A DNA stretch of 64,000 nucleotides, from assembly GCF_022511585.1 (NCBI RefSeq), contig NZ_JAKWBN010000001.1, positions 730,269 to 794,268 on the forward strand, given 5' to 3'. The notes beneath the pieces are model-generated. The model did no database searches. It saw only the letters and a list, made by a program, of their open reading frames with translations, and had not been told where the DNA came from. The position numbers and the translations under genes were made by a program. This document shows positions 1 through 10,659 of the stretch, piece after piece. Within the stretch, counting starts at the first letter, position 1; the number at the start of each line of letters is the position of its first letter. The DNA is from Shimazuella soli. GTDB taxonomy: Bacteria > Bacillota > Bacilli > Thermoactinomycetales > Thermoactinomycetaceae.

Positions 1-294
1 AAAACGTTAGAAGAAAAAGCGGTTGATGTCGTCATATCAAGTCTTCCATTTGCAAACTTTTCCCAGGAAATAAGAATGCAAATAGCACATGATATATATA
101 AGGTATTAAAACCAAACGGTATGTTAGTGGCATTTCAATATTCCAGACAAATGAAAGCCGTTTTTGAATCATTGTTTTCAAATGTATCCATAACTTTCGT
201 TCCTTTTAATATACCTCCAGCTTTTGTTTTTACTTGCATCAAAGTCCATCAATCATTCAAGAAAAAAGCTGTCGAAGAAAATCGTTTATGGTAA
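1..294 (+). CDS. SAM-dependent methyltransferase, 3' part (phospholipid N-methyltransferase-like)
   Basis: The frame is open from the first base and ends at TAA 292-294, so the 5' part lies outside the window. The visible 97 residues contain the segment VVISSLPFANF, which resembles motif IV of class I methyltransferases of the phospholipid N-methyltransferase (PmtA) type, followed by the usual helix and beta-hairpin (VLKPNGMLVAFQYS). The substrate cannot be set from this fragment. The N-terminal SAM-binding GxGxG loop is not in view, so the family call rests on the C-terminal half only. Confidence 0.65.
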   Translation, partial: KTLEEKAVDVVISSLPFANFSQEIRMQIAHDIYKVLKPNGMLVAFQYSRQMKAVFESLFSNVSITFVPFNIPPAFVFTCIKVHQSFKKKAVEENRLW

Positions 295-366
295 AATAGC
301 GTTGTTCGAGGATTCGTGGATTTTTTGTAAGATTCCTCACGGATGGGTTTTGGGGAGTGATCGAAA

Positions 367-1371
367 TTGTCTTTTTTTGGTCGACTAGCATGTTTTATTT
401 TGTCGGTGGCAATTGTTTTGTCTGGTTGTTCCAATGAAGAACCTGTTAAAGCGCAGAGTAAAGAAAAGTCAGTCAAGTATACCGCCGAACAGTTTAGTCA
501 ATCGATGAAACTTACACAAGCAAAATCTTTACCAGTTCCACAAATTAATATTTCCGAACTAAAACAAAAAGAAGCATTAGAAGTGACAAAAATGCAGTAC
601 CAGACATCTTTTTATCGGGGTTCTAAATATAAAAAACAGGTAGCCCTAACTTTTGATGATGGACCTGATAACAATTATACGCCGAAGATTCTGGATATCT
701 TAAAGAAAGAACATATCAAAGCGACCTTTTTTGTGGTTGGGACCATGGCCAAACGCTATCCTTCTTCACTCAAACGGATTTACGATGAAGGGCATGTGAT
801 TGGGAATCATTCTTGGAATCATCCGGTCTTGTCTAAATTGCCTGCACCAGCTGTTATGAAGCAAATCGAAGATACAAATAATGTAGTGACAAGTGTTATT
901 GGCAAAACTCCTATTTTGGTCCGTCCGCCATACGGTGCTTTGAATAAGAAATTGGAAAGTGTTGTTGGTAAAAAAGGCTTTAAATTAATTTATTGGGATG
1001 TAGATACACTGGATTGGAATCATCAATCTCCAGATAAGATTATGGCAACGGTGAAAAAAGAATTGAAGAAGGGGAGTATTATTTTACAGCATTGTGCTGG
1101 TGCACAGAGCATTCAAGCAACAGTAGATGTATTGCCGAAGCTTATCGCTTATCTGCGCAGTCAAGGTTATGAGTTTGTTACGATTGATAAAATGCTCCAT
1201 ACTCCTGCATATACCAAAACTCCTAAATTGGACCCCAAAAAACCGGTTGCCAACATAAAATCAGAATCGACGAAAAGTTTAAATCATCAGAATAAGTCAC
1301 ATGAAAAAGATTTCCCTTCTGATAAAAAATTCAAGCCAGATAATAAGATGCAAACAACTCCTATGAAGTAG
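367..1371 (+). CDS. Polysaccharide deacetylase (NodB domain) lipoprotein
   Basis: This is a 334-residue exported enzyme expected to remove acetyl groups from cell-wall N-acetylglucosamine or N-acetylmuramic residues. A lipoprotein signal peptide ends at the lipobox LSGC (about residues 18-21). The NodB domain spans about residues 90-270 and shows motif 1 TFDDGP, the zinc-ligand motif HSWNHP, RPPYGA, and the late motif with LQH. The last 50 residues are Lys/Pro/Ser rich and look disordered or wall-associated. The start is TTG at 367, with GGGAGTGA seven bases upstream. A hairpin terminator overlaps the stop, so it is probably monocistronic. The exact substrate is not visible. Confidence 0.85.
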   Translation: MSFFGRLACFILSVAIVLSGCSNEEPVKAQSKEKSVKYTAEQFSQSMKLTQAKSLPVPQINISELKQKEALEVTKMQYQTSFYRGSKYKKQVALTFDDGPDNNYTPKILDILKKEHIKATFFVVGTMAKRYPSSLKRIYDEGHVIGNHSWNHPVLSKLPAPAVMKQIEDTNNVVTSVIGKTPILVRPPYGALNKKLESVVGKKGFKLIYWDVDTLDWNHQSPDKIMATVKKELKKGSIILQHCAGAQSIQATVDVLPKLIAYLRSQGYEFVTIDKMLHTPAYTKTPKLDPKKPVANIKSESTKSLNHQNKSHEKDFPSDKKFKPDNKMQTTPMK

Positions 1372-1384
1372 GGGTTGTTTTTTT
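1353..1384 (+). terminator. Rho-independent terminator of the deacetylase gene
   Basis: The stem AACAACTCC / GGGGTTGTT (one G-U pair) encloses the last codons and stop of the deacetylase gene and is followed by seven T residues. Confidence 0.8.
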
Positions 1385-1445
1385 ACATTTATAAGTACTT
1401 TTTTATTTCTGGGTAAAAATACATAGATGGAAAGGGGTTTTGCAC

Positions 1446-2318
1446 GTGAGTAGTTCCACTCATAAACAAGTATCTTGGACTTTGCTGATCAAACGTATTA
1501 TTTTCATTGTCATAGGAGCTGTTTTAGTAGCATTTAGCTTAGAAATGTTAATGGTTCCAAACCGAGTTATTGATGGTGGAGTAGTTGGTATATCCATCAT
1601 GTTATCGTATTTAACTAATATCAGTCTTGGTCTTTATTTATTTATCTTAAATCTTCCATTTTTTTTATTTGGATACAAGCAAATAGGGAAAACATTTGCG
1701 ATCTCTACTTTATTTGGAGTTTTGGTGATGTCAATTGGAACGGTTTTATTTGCACACCACAAACCTGTTACCAATGATCCTCTGCTTGCTGCAATATTTG
1801 GAGGGATTATTCTTGGTATTGGTGTTGGCTTAGTCCTTCGATACGGCGGTTCACTAGATGGAACAGAAATTTTGGCAATATGGATCACAAGACGGATTCC
1901 ATTTTCGATTGGTCAAATTGTTATGTTTTTTAATTTGTTTATTCTTGGAAGTGCAGGTTTCGTTTTTGGAAGTTGGGATCGAGCGATGTATTCGTTAATT
2001 GCCTATTTTATTGCCTTTAAGACCATAGATACAACAATTGAGGGCTTTGATGAAACAAAGTTCGTTTGGATCATCAGTGATTTGTATAAAGAGATAGCAG
2101 ATGCCATATTACATAATTTAGGAAGAGGAGTAACTTTTTTAAATGGGGAAGGTGCATACACAGGTGATACAAAACGAGTCATTTTTTGCATCGTTACGCG
2201 TTTAGAAGAAGCGAAATTAAAATCAATTGTTCAAGATATAGATCAGGATGCTTTTTTCGCAATTGGAAATATACATGATGTTCATGGGAAACAATTTGCC
2301 AACAATGAAATTCACTAA
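1446..2318 (+). CDS. YitT family membrane protein (DUF161/DUF2179)
   Basis: This is an integral membrane protein of about 290 residues with five to six hydrophobic segments in the first 190 residues and a soluble C-terminal DUF2179 domain ending in the typical (F)xxIxxxxDVHGKxF pattern (IGNIHDVHGKQF). This matches the YitT/YvjA family, whose function is unknown although sporulation defects have been reported for some members. The start is placed at GTG 1446 because AAAGGGG at 1431-1437 gives a spacing of eight bases; the in-frame TTG at 1440 lies too close to that site. It stands alone between the deacetylase terminator and the ruv cluster. Confidence 0.85.
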   Translation: MSSSTHKQVSWTLLIKRIIFIVIGAVLVAFSLEMLMVPNRVIDGGVVGISIMLSYLTNISLGLYLFILNLPFFLFGYKQIGKTFAISTLFGVLVMSIGTVLFAHHKPVTNDPLLAAIFGGIILGIGVGLVLRYGGSLDGTEILAIWITRRIPFSIGQIVMFFNLFILGSAGFVFGSWDRAMYSLIAYFIAFKTIDTTIEGFDETKFVWIISDLYKEIADAILHNLGRGVTFLNGEGAYTGDTKRVIFCIVTRLEEAKLKSIVQDIDQDAFFAIGNIHDVHGKQFANNEIH

Positions 2319-2400
2319 TGGGTCGGTTCATAGACAGGTTGGGTAGGATGGTCTAAAATGGGAAGAAGCCACCACATAGAGAGAAAGGTAAGGCAAAACC

Positions 2401-2952
2401 ATGACTACCCAACATTCTTTTTTACAGCATCTACTCAAATTATTGCTTCGATATCACCGAAGATTGGGATTAAATCAACAACAGTACGTATTGTTACATA
2501 GTTGTATTCAATTTGATGATATGGATGTTCTTGAAGAAGTTACGGGTCTATCAGAGGATCAGATTATGAAATCATTGACGGAGTTGGCAAATCGAAAAAT
2601 AATTGCTTTTACTCCGGATAAAAATATTGATCTTGAATACCTCCATCAGTTGTTGAACATGGTTGAACAAGATAATATCCCTTTCCGTGAAATTCTTATC
2701 AAAGAATATGTGAGTGAAAAAAAACATAAGACAGGACATGTTGGTCAAGTAGAGCTAGTTCCAATGAACAGTGGTATAGCAGTTCGGCTAAGAAATGGTA
2801 CTTTTTTAACGATTGCTCGATTGCGGGAATTAGCTGAGGAGTTTGAGTTATTTGCAGGCTCCATCAAAGAAGAAGAAATATGGAAAGTAAATTTGCAGTT
2901 ATTGTCTCAAATTCATCGGGAAAAAGATGAAGCAATAGATAAAATTGTATGA
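2401..2952 (+). CDS. DnaD N-terminal-like winged-helix protein preceding ruvC
   Basis: This is a 183-residue soluble protein. Residues about 8-75 have the pattern of the DnaD N-terminal winged helix: an LLxxYHRRLGLNxxQYVLL helix pair, an acidic turn, then a recognition-like helix with DQIMKSLTELANRKII. The DnaB_2/DnaD C-terminal domain is not recognisable, so it is shorter than primosomal DnaD (about 230 residues). Its stop overlaps the first in-frame ATG of the ruvC reading frame (ATGA), so it is translationally coupled to the ruvC-ruvA-ruvB series. A role in loading or regulating DNA repair or replication proteins is inferred from fold and position only. Confidence 0.6.
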   Translation: MTTQHSFLQHLLKLLLRYHRRLGLNQQQYVLLHSCIQFDDMDVLEEVTGLSEDQIMKSLTELANRKIIAFTPDKNIDLEYLHQLLNMVEQDNIPFREILIKEYVSEKKHKTGHVGQVELVPMNSGIAVRLRNGTFLTIARLRELAEEFELFAGSIKEEEIWKVNLQLLSQIHREKDEAIDKIV

Positions 2953-2978
2953 AAAAGAGGAGCATAAGGAGTAAAATT

Positions 2979-3452
2979 GTGAAAATAATTGGAATTGATC
3001 CAGGAATAGCCATTGTTGGTTATTCCGTTTTAACTAGACGGGGAAATAAACTCCACCCAATAGACTATGGTAGTATAGAAACACCTGCTGGCATGCCGAC
3101 ACCAAAACGATTGAAAGAAGTATATGATGCAGCGAAACATTTATTTCAACTTCACCAACCTGATGTAATAGCAATTGAAAAGCTTTTTTTTAATCGTAAT
3201 GTTACCAATGCATTTACGGTTAGTGCTGCTCGAGGGGTAATTATGCTTGCAGCAGAAGAGTGTGACATTTCTATAACCGAGTACACACCTTTGCAGGTTA
3301 AAATGGCAGTTACCGGATTTGGAAAAGCGGAGAAGAGTCAAGTACAAAAGATGGTTCAACGATTGCTTCATCTCCCAGCGGTCCCAAAACCAGATGATGT
3401 AGCAGACGCACTAGCTATTGCAATTTGCGAAGTACATGCCGGATCGAGATAA
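2979..3452 (+). CDS. ruvC: Holliday junction resolvase RuvC
   Basis: RuvC is the homodimeric endonuclease that cuts Holliday junctions moved by RuvAB. The 157-residue frame starts MKIIGIDPG at GTG 2979, with AAGGAG seven bases upstream; the upstream ATG at 2949 would add ten unrelated basic residues and has no such site. The four acidic catalytic residues of the family are present: Asp7 (IDPG), Glu67 (AIEK), and Asp140 and Asp143 (PDDVADA). It is followed directly by ruvA and ruvB. Bacillus subtilis lacks ruvC and uses RecU, so its presence separates this lineage from Bacillus. Confidence 0.95.
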   Translation: MKIIGIDPGIAIVGYSVLTRRGNKLHPIDYGSIETPAGMPTPKRLKEVYDAAKHLFQLHQPDVIAIEKLFFNRNVTNAFTVSAARGVIMLAAEECDISITEYTPLQVKMAVTGFGKAEKSQVQKMVQRLLHLPAVPKPDDVADALAIAICEVHAGSR

Positions 3453-3470
3453 GGGAGAGTTGAGATTGAG

Positions 3471-4055
3471 ATGATTGAACGATTACGCGGGGAAATTTTT
3501 TTAGTAGAGAGCGATTATATTGGAGTTGATGTTCAAGGTGTGGGCTATCAAGTTTTTGTAGTAAACCCGTATCAGTTTGAAGAAGGGACTACTAATGTAG
3601 TTTATATCCATCATGTGGTGAGGGAAGATGCTTCATTGCTTTATGGATTTTCTGTTCAGGAAGAGAGGAATTTGTTTCGTTCTCTGTTAGCCGTATCTGG
3701 AGTTGGCCCAAAAGCAGCTTTGGGAATATTATCCGCTGGTACACCTGCACAAATTGTATCAGCTATTCAAGCAGAAAATGTTGCATTTTTAACAAAGCTT
3801 CCAGGAATAGGAAAGAAAACAGCTGCTAGATTAATCCTGGATCTTAAAGATAAATTAGCGCACTGGATGCCAAAAACACTTGAAATTCCCACACAAACTG
3901 TTGTTTCTGAATCCAATGACCGGGAAATCGTAATCGACGCGCTGATGGGACTAGGTTATGATGAAAAGGAAGCAGCACAATTAGCAAACAACAGTTTTGA
4001 GGAAAATCAATCAGTAGAAGCTTGGATAAGAGCAGCATTGAGACAAAAGGGGTGA
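3471..4055 (+). CDS. ruvA: Holliday junction branch migration protein RuvA
   Basis: RuvA is the tetrameric junction-binding subunit that loads the RuvB motor. The 194-residue protein has the N-terminal OB fold (residues 1-62, starting MIERLRGEI), two helix-hairpin-helix motifs ([13 protein letters not shown] and [14 protein letters not shown], residues about 70-130), and the C-terminal three-helix RuvB-binding domain (about 150-194). The start is ATG 3471 with GGGAGAG upstream. It follows ruvC by 18 bases and its end overlaps the translation-initiation region of ruvB. Confidence 0.95.
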   Translation: MIERLRGEIFLVESDYIGVDVQGVGYQVFVVNPYQFEEGTTNVVYIHHVVREDASLLYGFSVQEERNLFRSLLAVSGVGPKAALGILSAGTPAQIVSAIQAENVAFLTKLPGIGKKTAARLILDLKDKLAHWMPKTLEIPTQTVVSESNDREIVIDALMGLGYDEKEAAQLANNSFEENQSVEAWIRAALRQKG

Positions 4056-4060
4056 GTGAT

Positions 4061-5065
4061 TTGGAGGAGCGGATTATTTCCGCTAAATTAGCCATGGAAG
4101 AAGAGCAAGTGGAATTTAGTCTTCGACCCAGGTTTTTACGAGAGTACATAGGGCAATCTCATGCAAAAGAAAATCTGAAGATTTACATTGAGGCTGCAAA
4201 ACAACGAAACGAATCACTCGATCATGTTTTATTGTATGGCCCTCCTGGACTAGGAAAAACGACATTATCTCATATCATAGCAAATGAAATGGATGCCAAT
4301 ATCCGTACTACTTCAGGACCTGCAATTGAAAGACCAGGCGATTTAGCGGCAATTTTAACAAATTTAGAAGCGAATGATGTTTTGTTTATCGATGAGATTC
4401 ACCGGCTAAATCGATCAGTAGAAGAAGTATTATATCCTGCGATGGAAGATTTTGCACTCGATATTATCATCGGTAAAGGTCCAAGTGCAAGAACGGTACG
4501 ACTTGATTTGCCTCCATTTACACTTGTAGGGGCGACGACAAGGGCGGGTTCTCTGTCTGCTCCACTTCGCGACCGATTTGGGGTTGTTAGCAGGCTTGAA
4601 TTTTACACGGAGGAAGAGTTATCCTTAATACTGCTTCGAACTGCTGATTTGCTCCAAGTCGGGATGAACGAGGAAGGTGCAACTGAATTAGCTACTCGTT
4701 CTAGAGGAACTCCGCGCGTTGCAAATCGATTGCTTAAACGTGTACGTGACTTTGTACAGGTCGAAGGAGATGGATTTATCAGCAAGGATGAAGCAGTAAG
4801 CGCATTGGATCGGATGCAAGTGGATAAAATGGGTTTAGATCAATTGGATCATCGATTACTCAAATCGATTCTCACTCATTTTCGAGGTGGACCAGTAGGT
4901 TTGGAAACCATTGCAGCAACCATTGGAGAAGAAAGTCACACCGTGGAAGACGTAGTAGAGCCTTATTTGATGCAACTAGGTTTTTTAGAACGTACTCCTC
5001 GTGGAAGAATGGTTACGAAACAATGTGCTGATTACTTAGGTATGAAATGGCCTAAGTCTATGTAA
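4061..5065 (+). CDS. ruvB: Holliday junction branch migration ATPase RuvB
   Basis: RuvB is the hexameric AAA+ motor for branch migration. The 334-residue protein has Walker [10 protein letters not shown] at about residues 60-68, Walker B FIDEIHRL, sensor GATTR, the arginine finger region (PLRDRFG), and the C-terminal winged helix ([15 protein letters not shown]...RTPRGR). The best start is TTG 4061 (MEERIIS): the preceding AAAAGGGGTGA at 4045-4055 is a strong ribosome site with eight-base spacing and sits over the ruvA stop. In-frame alternatives are GTG 4052 and TTG 4022, both with poorer spacing. Confidence 0.95.
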   Translation: MEERIISAKLAMEEEQVEFSLRPRFLREYIGQSHAKENLKIYIEAAKQRNESLDHVLLYGPPGLGKTTLSHIIANEMDANIRTTSGPAIERPGDLAAILTNLEANDVLFIDEIHRLNRSVEEVLYPAMEDFALDIIIGKGPSARTVRLDLPPFTLVGATTRAGSLSAPLRDRFGVVSRLEFYTEEELSLILLRTADLLQVGMNEEGATELATRSRGTPRVANRLLKRVRDFVQVEGDGFISKDEAVSALDRMQVDKMGLDQLDHRLLKSILTHFRGGPVGLETIAATIGEESHTVEDVVEPYLMQLGFLERTPRGRMVTKQCADYLGMKWPKSM

Positions 5066-5108
5066 AAAACAGGGGCTTACGCCTCTTTTCTTTTTGGAGT
5101 TGATCACG

Positions 5109-6137
5109 ATGGATGTATCTATGTTTGATTATGATTTGCCAAGTGAACTTATTGCCCAAAAACCGATAGATGATCGTACAGCTTCCCGTCTGATGGTTGT
5201 CGATAAAAAGTCAGGTGAATTAGAGCATGCTACGTTTCGAGATTTGCCTTCCTACCTGCAAAAAGGAGATTTATTGATTTTGAATAACAGTCGTGTCCGG
5301 AACGCTAGGCTCCTTGGAGTAAAAATCGAAACAGGTGCAAAAATTGAGTTATTATTATTAAAGCCTCTCGGCGATGATCGATGGGAAGCGCTAGTAAAAC
5401 CCGCTAAACGTATGAAACCTGGGGTAATCGTGCAATTTGGCAATGGGGAACTCAGAGCGATTGCAGTTTCTCCAACGGATATGGCTGGGGGATGGATTTT
5501 TCAACTAGAGTATGAAGGAGATGTGGAACAATTATTTCAACAGTTAGGGCAAATGCCGCTACCTCCTTATATTCGAGAACGTCTAGAGGACAGTGAGCGG
5601 TATCAAACTGTTTATTCGCAAGAAATCGGTTCTGCCGCTGCCCCTACAGCAGGTCTCCATTTTACCGAAGAATTACTTCAGGAATTGGAGGCAAAAGGAG
5701 TTGAGATTGGTTATGTGACTTTGCATGTAGGTTTAGGGACATTTCGGCCAGTAGCAGTGGAACAAGTGGAAGAACATACGATGCATGCGGAATATTATGA
5801 GTTATCTCATGAAGTAGCTCAGATGATAAAAAAGGCTAAGCAAGAAGGCCGGAGAATCGTTGCTGTTGGAACCACGACCGTTCGTACGTTAGAGACAATT
5901 GGCAGTCATTCAAATGGAATTAGGGAAACGAACGGCTGGACAGACATTTTTATTTATCCAGGTTATAAGTTTCAAGTGGTAGATGCCATGATCACTAATT
6001 TTCATCTTCCCAAATCTACTCTGTTAATGCTTGTAAGTGCTTTTAGCACTCGAAATATTATGATGCAAGCATACAAGAAAGCAGTAGAAAGGGAATACCG
6101 CTTTTTTAGCTTTGGGGATGCCATGCTGATCAAGTAA
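5109..6137 (+). CDS. queA: S-adenosylmethionine:tRNA ribosyltransferase-isomerase QueA
   Basis: QueA transfers and rearranges the ribosyl moiety of SAM onto preQ1-modified tRNA to give epoxyqueuosine. The 342-residue protein starts at ATG 5109 with GGAG nine bases upstream, giving the family N-terminus (MxxxxFDYDLPxELIAQ). Conserved blocks are DRTASRLMV, [14 protein letters not shown], the long central insert, [25 protein letters not shown] and [16 protein letters not shown]. It is directly followed by tgt, the previous step in the same pathway. The gap after ruvB has only a weak hairpin, so read-through from ruvB is likely. Confidence 0.95.
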   Translation: MDVSMFDYDLPSELIAQKPIDDRTASRLMVVDKKSGELEHATFRDLPSYLQKGDLLILNNSRVRNARLLGVKIETGAKIELLLLKPLGDDRWEALVKPAKRMKPGVIVQFGNGELRAIAVSPTDMAGGWIFQLEYEGDVEQLFQQLGQMPLPPYIRERLEDSERYQTVYSQEIGSAAAPTAGLHFTEELLQELEAKGVEIGYVTLHVGLGTFRPVAVEQVEEHTMHAEYYELSHEVAQMIKKAKQEGRRIVAVGTTTVRTLETIGSHSNGIRETNGWTDIFIYPGYKFQVVDAMITNFHLPKSTLLMLVSAFSTRNIMMQAYKKAVEREYRFFSFGDAMLIK

Positions 6138-6145
6138 AATGGTGG

Positions 6146-6173
6146 TTGAGCAGCAGAAGCTTTGGTGTATAAT
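6146..6173 (+). promoter_or_regulatory. Candidate sigma-A promoter for tgt
   Basis: TTGAGC (6146-6151) and TATAAT (6168-6173) are separated by 16 bases and lie 46 bases upstream of the tgt start codon, just after the queA stop. Confidence 0.5.
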
Positions 6174-6198
6174 GGATATTGTGTATTTCAACAAGTGA

Positions 6199-7356
<1,158 letters not shown>

Positions 7357-7368
7357 GGAGGAAACTTA

Positions 7369-7743
7369 ATGACCAGTTCTACATGGAGTATTGTGTATAT
7401 CGTAGTGATGTTTGCGCTACTTTACTTTGTATTGATTCGTCCACAAAATAAACAGCGTAGAGAACAAGCACAACTGCTCTCTGCTTTGAAAAAGGGAGAT
7501 AAAGTAGTTACAATTGGTGGACTTCATGGTTCTATTGTTGATTTAAATGAACAGAGAGTAACTCTAAAAGTTAATGATACTACTAGACTTATATTTGAGC
7601 GTGGGGCGATCAAATCCAAAGTTTCAGAAGATACTCAAGCAGCATCTGAGAAAAAAGAAAAAGTAGAAGAAACACCTGCTGCGACTAAAGAAGTAACAAC
7701 CGAACACGCAGAAACAAAAGAAGAAGCGAAAGAGTCCAAATAG
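7369..7743 (+). CDS. yajC: Preprotein translocase subunit YajC
   Basis: YajC is a small membrane partner of SecDF-YidC. The 124-residue protein has one N-terminal transmembrane helix (residues about 6-25), the family signature LIRPQNKQRREQ, and a beta-rich domain with KKGDKVVTIGGLHGSI. The last 40 residues are a Lys/Glu-rich tail that is longer than usual and low in complexity. GGGAGG precedes ATG 7369. It closes the queA-tgt-yajC run, with a terminator at its stop codon. Confidence 0.93.
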   Translation: MTSSTWSIVYIVVMFALLYFVLIRPQNKQRREQAQLLSALKKGDKVVTIGGLHGSIVDLNEQRVTLKVNDTTRLIFERGAIKSKVSEDTQAASEKKEKVEETPAATKEVTTEHAETKEEAKESK

Positions 7744-7760
7744 GCTCTCTCGCTTTTTTT
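7726..7760 (+). terminator. Terminator after yajC
   Basis: A hairpin formed by GCGAAAGAGTCC and GGCTCTCTCGC (with one bulge and a mismatch) spans the yajC stop codon and is followed by seven T residues. Confidence 0.7.
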
Positions 7761-8139
7761 ATCTTGATGTATTTACTCCAAAGATTCCACCTAAGGCACC
7801 GATTCCAAATGCAAATATTCCAAAGACAAGTGGATCTACTCGCATACTAGTGTCAAATGCAAGAAATGCAATCAACCAAATAAATAAGGTATAAATAATC
7901 CCTTGAAGACCACCGTAATACCAACCCTTTTTTCTTGAACGTTTCCCTGATACAAAGCCCGCAGATAAGAGAGCAATTGCATTTATACAGAAGGTAATGG
8001 GCGGTAAGCTACTCGTTTCCAGGCTGGTAAATCGGAGAAACAAAGCAGTAATCAGAGATAATCCGACAATAAAAGCCCATAGTATCATTTGTCCTGCTAC
8101 CATTGGTGAATGCCATCCAGTACGTAAGATATCTTTCAT
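7759..8139 (-). CDS. YrzE-like membrane protein (TIGR04086 family)
   Basis: This is a 126-residue protein with four predicted transmembrane helices and the FGIFAFGIGALGGIFG C-terminal helix typical of TIGR04086/YrzE. The function is unknown. The start is the ATG at 8137-8139 (MKDILRTGWHSP), which has AGGAGG ten bases upstream; an upstream in-frame ATG at 8172 lacks a ribosome site. In B. subtilis yrzE sits in the same cluster as spoVB, comN and secDF, and the same neighbours are found here. Confidence 0.8.
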   Translation of the reverse strand: MKDILRTGWHSPMVAGQMILWAFIVGLSLITALFLRFTSLETSSLPPITFCINAIALLSAGFVSGKRSRKKGWYYGGLQGIIYTLFIWLIAFLAFDTSMRVDPLVFGIFAFGIGALGGIFGVNTSR

Positions 8140-8273
8140 TAGGCTGGAACCTCCTAGATCTTCTTGGTACAACCTATGGATAAAAGGTTTCTTTTATGAC
8201 ATTTTTTCTCATAGAATTTCGGGGGTCAGGTAAAAATAGTAAACGACATGAGTGGAAAAGGGAGCAATTTACT

Positions 8274-8957
8274 ATGCTGAGCTTAATCCTCCGAACAACT
8301 TTTATCTACTTTTTTATTTTGTTGATGATGCGTTTGATGGGAAAAAGAGAAATAGGTAAATTATCTGTGTTTGATCTGATCGTCTCTTTTATGCTCGCTG
8401 ATCTATCTGCAATGATAATAGAAGATAAAAAATTAGAAATTATTAATGGAGTTACTCCAATCGTTACAATAGTTGCACTTCAAATTTTACTCTCTTTTAT
8501 CATGTTGAAAAATAGAAGTGTTCGCAAACTTATTGATGGAGAGCCGACGGTCATTGTGCAACATGGTCAAATATTGGATAGAGTGATGGCGAAAAGTAGA
8601 TATAATTTAGATGATTTAATGATGCAGCTGAGAGAAAAAAATATATCCAATATCAGCGATGTGGAGTATGCCATCTTAGAGAGATCAGGAAAATTAAGTG
8701 TTTTTCCTAAAACAGAAAAGACAGCAGTGACAAAAGAAGATCTGAAACTAAAAAATCTAAAAGCTTTTCATCCACCTATTCCCGTTGTACTTGAAGGAAA
8801 AGTATTAGAAGATGGCCTACAACAGATCGGTCAAAATCGTTTTTGGTTAAAAAAAGAACTGCGTAAAAAAGGCTACAAAGATTTGTCAGATATCTTTTAT
8901 GTCAGTGTGAACAATGAAGGTAAATTATTTATTGATGCAAAAGATAAAAAACATTAG
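8274..8957 (+). CDS. DUF421 membrane protein (YrbG/YetF family)
   Basis: This is a 227-residue protein with three N-terminal transmembrane helices including the family motif MRLMGKREIGKLSVFDLIV, followed by a cytoplasmic DUF421 domain with GEPTVIVQHGQI and the repeat of the dyad LRKKGYKDLSDIFY. The function is unknown. The start is ATG 8274, preceded by AAAAGGGAG. It converges on spoVB, and the two stop codons overlap (TTAG, 8954-8957). In B. subtilis the family member yrbG also neighbours spoVB. Confidence 0.85.
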   Translation: MLSLILRTTFIYFFILLMMRLMGKREIGKLSVFDLIVSFMLADLSAMIIEDKKLEIINGVTPIVTIVALQILLSFIMLKNRSVRKLIDGEPTVIVQHGQILDRVMAKSRYNLDDLMMQLREKNISNISDVEYAILERSGKLSVFPKTEKTAVTKEDLKLKNLKAFHPPIPVVLEGKVLEDGLQQIGQNRFWLKKELRKKGYKDLSDIFYVSVNNEGKLFIDAKDKKH

Positions 8958-10513
8958 CTAGGCAATACTTTGGCAATCCATTTACCTACATAAGGAATTC
9001 GATTTACATCCGTCTTTCGTACAAGACTGAAAAGTAACAAGCAAATAAAATAGATACCAAAACTGCTAATACTAGTTAAAAATACTTTTTGCAGCAAGGG
9101 TGTACCTTCTTTATGGATCAAATAATAAGCAACTGAACCCATTGTAATCACCGAAAAAGTTAGTTTCGAAACAGGTCTCAGGTGTAGAGAAATCGGCACA
9201 TATTTTAAAATGCTGATAAAGTGAAGTCCTGTGACCAAAATAATTCCTATATTAATAGCAATAGCTACTCCATTAATACCTAAAGAGGGCCTTGAAGCGA
9301 GCAAAAAGATAAGTGGTATCTTTAAAACCGCACCAATAATCGAATTTCGCATGGCAATATTTGCTTTATCTAATCCTTGCAGGACTGATGCAAATGGACC
9401 TTGCAAATAATGAATAAATGACACAGGTGCGATGATATAAATCATATGGGCGAGCTCTTTTTTATGGTAGAGTAATATAGACAATGGTTCAGCTAAAATC
9501 AGAATAAAAGCGGTACAAGGAGCTCCGATTAAAAGAGAGAGGCGAATGGCTTGTTGTAGTCGATGTTCGATGAGTTTTGGTTGATTTTGAGCAGCTGCTT
9601 CACTTATAGCCGGAACCAGTGATACGGTTAAGGCATAGGTGATAAAAGTTGGAAAGAAAATGAGAGGTATTGCCATTCCTTCCAAACGACCGTAAAGAGC
9701 AGTGGCGGCAGATGTAGCAATTCCAGCAAGAGCAAGACTCTGCGCAACTACAATTGGTTCTAATGCATAGGAGAGGGAACCTATTATTCTACTTAGTGTA
9801 ACTGGAACAGAAACACGTAAAACTTCTTTAATGCTTCTCATTAGATGTTTTGGTTTTTGAAATAAAGTGAGAGGTACATATTTTTCATCTCTACGATAAC
9901 AGATATAAATGTAGATCATCCCTACAAATTCTCCTACTACCATCCCTAACATTGCTCCAGCAGCAGCATATGCAATTCCAAATGGCAATAAATATTGTGC
10001 TAGAAAAATAACAGTAAATATTCTTACTGTCTGCTCTGCGATTTGGGCAATTGCATAAGGGCTCATATTTTGTCGACCTTGAAAATAACCTCGAAAGATC
10101 GAAGATATAGCGATAATAGGGATAACAGGTGTTATCGCTAACAGAGCATAGATGGTCCTGCCATCTGTGAGCAGTACATGTGCAATTTTAGATGCCCCAA
10201 AAAAGATAGAAATGGCAATGATTACACTGGTGATCAATACGATAAAGATTGATACAATAAGTATTGCTGGAACACGATCTTCTTCTCCGCGTGCTTCCGC
10301 CTCTGAAACCAATTTTGATATAGCTACCGGAATACCTGCTGTAGTAACTACTACAGCGAAGATTAAAATAGGAAAAACCATTTGGAACAATCCCATTCCC
10401 TCATCTCCAATAATGCGAGATAAGGCAATGCGATATACAAAACCTAGTATTTTAGTGATAAATCCAGCCCCAACTAGGATAATGGTTCCATAGAGAAAAC
10501 CTTGTTTGGTCAT
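8954..10513 (-). CDS. spoVB: Stage V sporulation protein B (MVF/MOP superfamily flippase-like)
   Basis: SpoVB is a polytopic protein of the oligosaccharide/lipid flippase superfamily needed for spore cortex synthesis; a lipid II flippase role is likely but not proven. The 519-residue protein has about 14 hydrophobic segments and matches B. subtilis SpoVB closely: GFVYRIALSRIIGDEGMGL, GIPVAISKLVSEAEARG, SSIFRGYFQGRQNM and EPIVVAQSLALAG. The start is the ATG at 10511-10513 (MTKQGF) with GGGGAGG just upstream; an in-frame ATG at 10576 would add 21 charged residues. The last helix and GKWIAK tail are intact. Confidence 0.93.
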   Translation of the reverse strand: MTKQGFLYGTIILVGAGFITKILGFVYRIALSRIIGDEGMGLFQMVFPILIFAVVVTTAGIPVAISKLVSEAEARGEEDRVPAILIVSIFIVLITSVIIAISIFFGASKIAHVLLTDGRTIYALLAITPVIPIIAISSIFRGYFQGRQNMSPYAIAQIAEQTVRIFTVIFLAQYLLPFGIAYAAAGAMLGMVVGEFVGMIYIYICYRRDEKYVPLTLFQKPKHLMRSIKEVLRVSVPVTLSRIIGSLSYALEPIVVAQSLALAGIATSAATALYGRLEGMAIPLIFFPTFITYALTVSLVPAISEAAAQNQPKLIEHRLQQAIRLSLLIGAPCTAFILILAEPLSILLYHKKELAHMIYIIAPVSFIHYLQGPFASVLQGLDKANIAMRNSIIGAVLKIPLIFLLASRPSLGINGVAIAINIGIILVTGLHFISILKYVPISLHLRPVSKLTFSVITMGSVAYYLIHKEGTPLLQKVFLTSISSFGIYFICLLLFSLVRKTDVNRIPYVGKWIAKVLPS

Positions 10514-10659
10514 AAGCCTCCCCTTCTCGTTCACAGATCCTTTGTAAAATTTGTATGCCTTGTCCGCTGGTTCCATGTCTGAAAGTTATCCATTAGCAGG
10601 AAGCGACATGATAGATGTCGAATTTTTGCGATAGTAGATAGAGTGAAAGGATGAAGAAA

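Noticed and set aside
5066-5095. A weak hairpin AGGGGC/GCCTCT with Ts between ruvB and queA.
   Set aside because: The stem is short with a G-U pair; read-through is likely, so it is not listed as a terminator.
8951-8960. Overlapping stop codons of convergent yrbG/yetF and spoVB without a terminator.
   Set aside because: This is unusual but explained by compact gene packing; no regulatory signal is seen.
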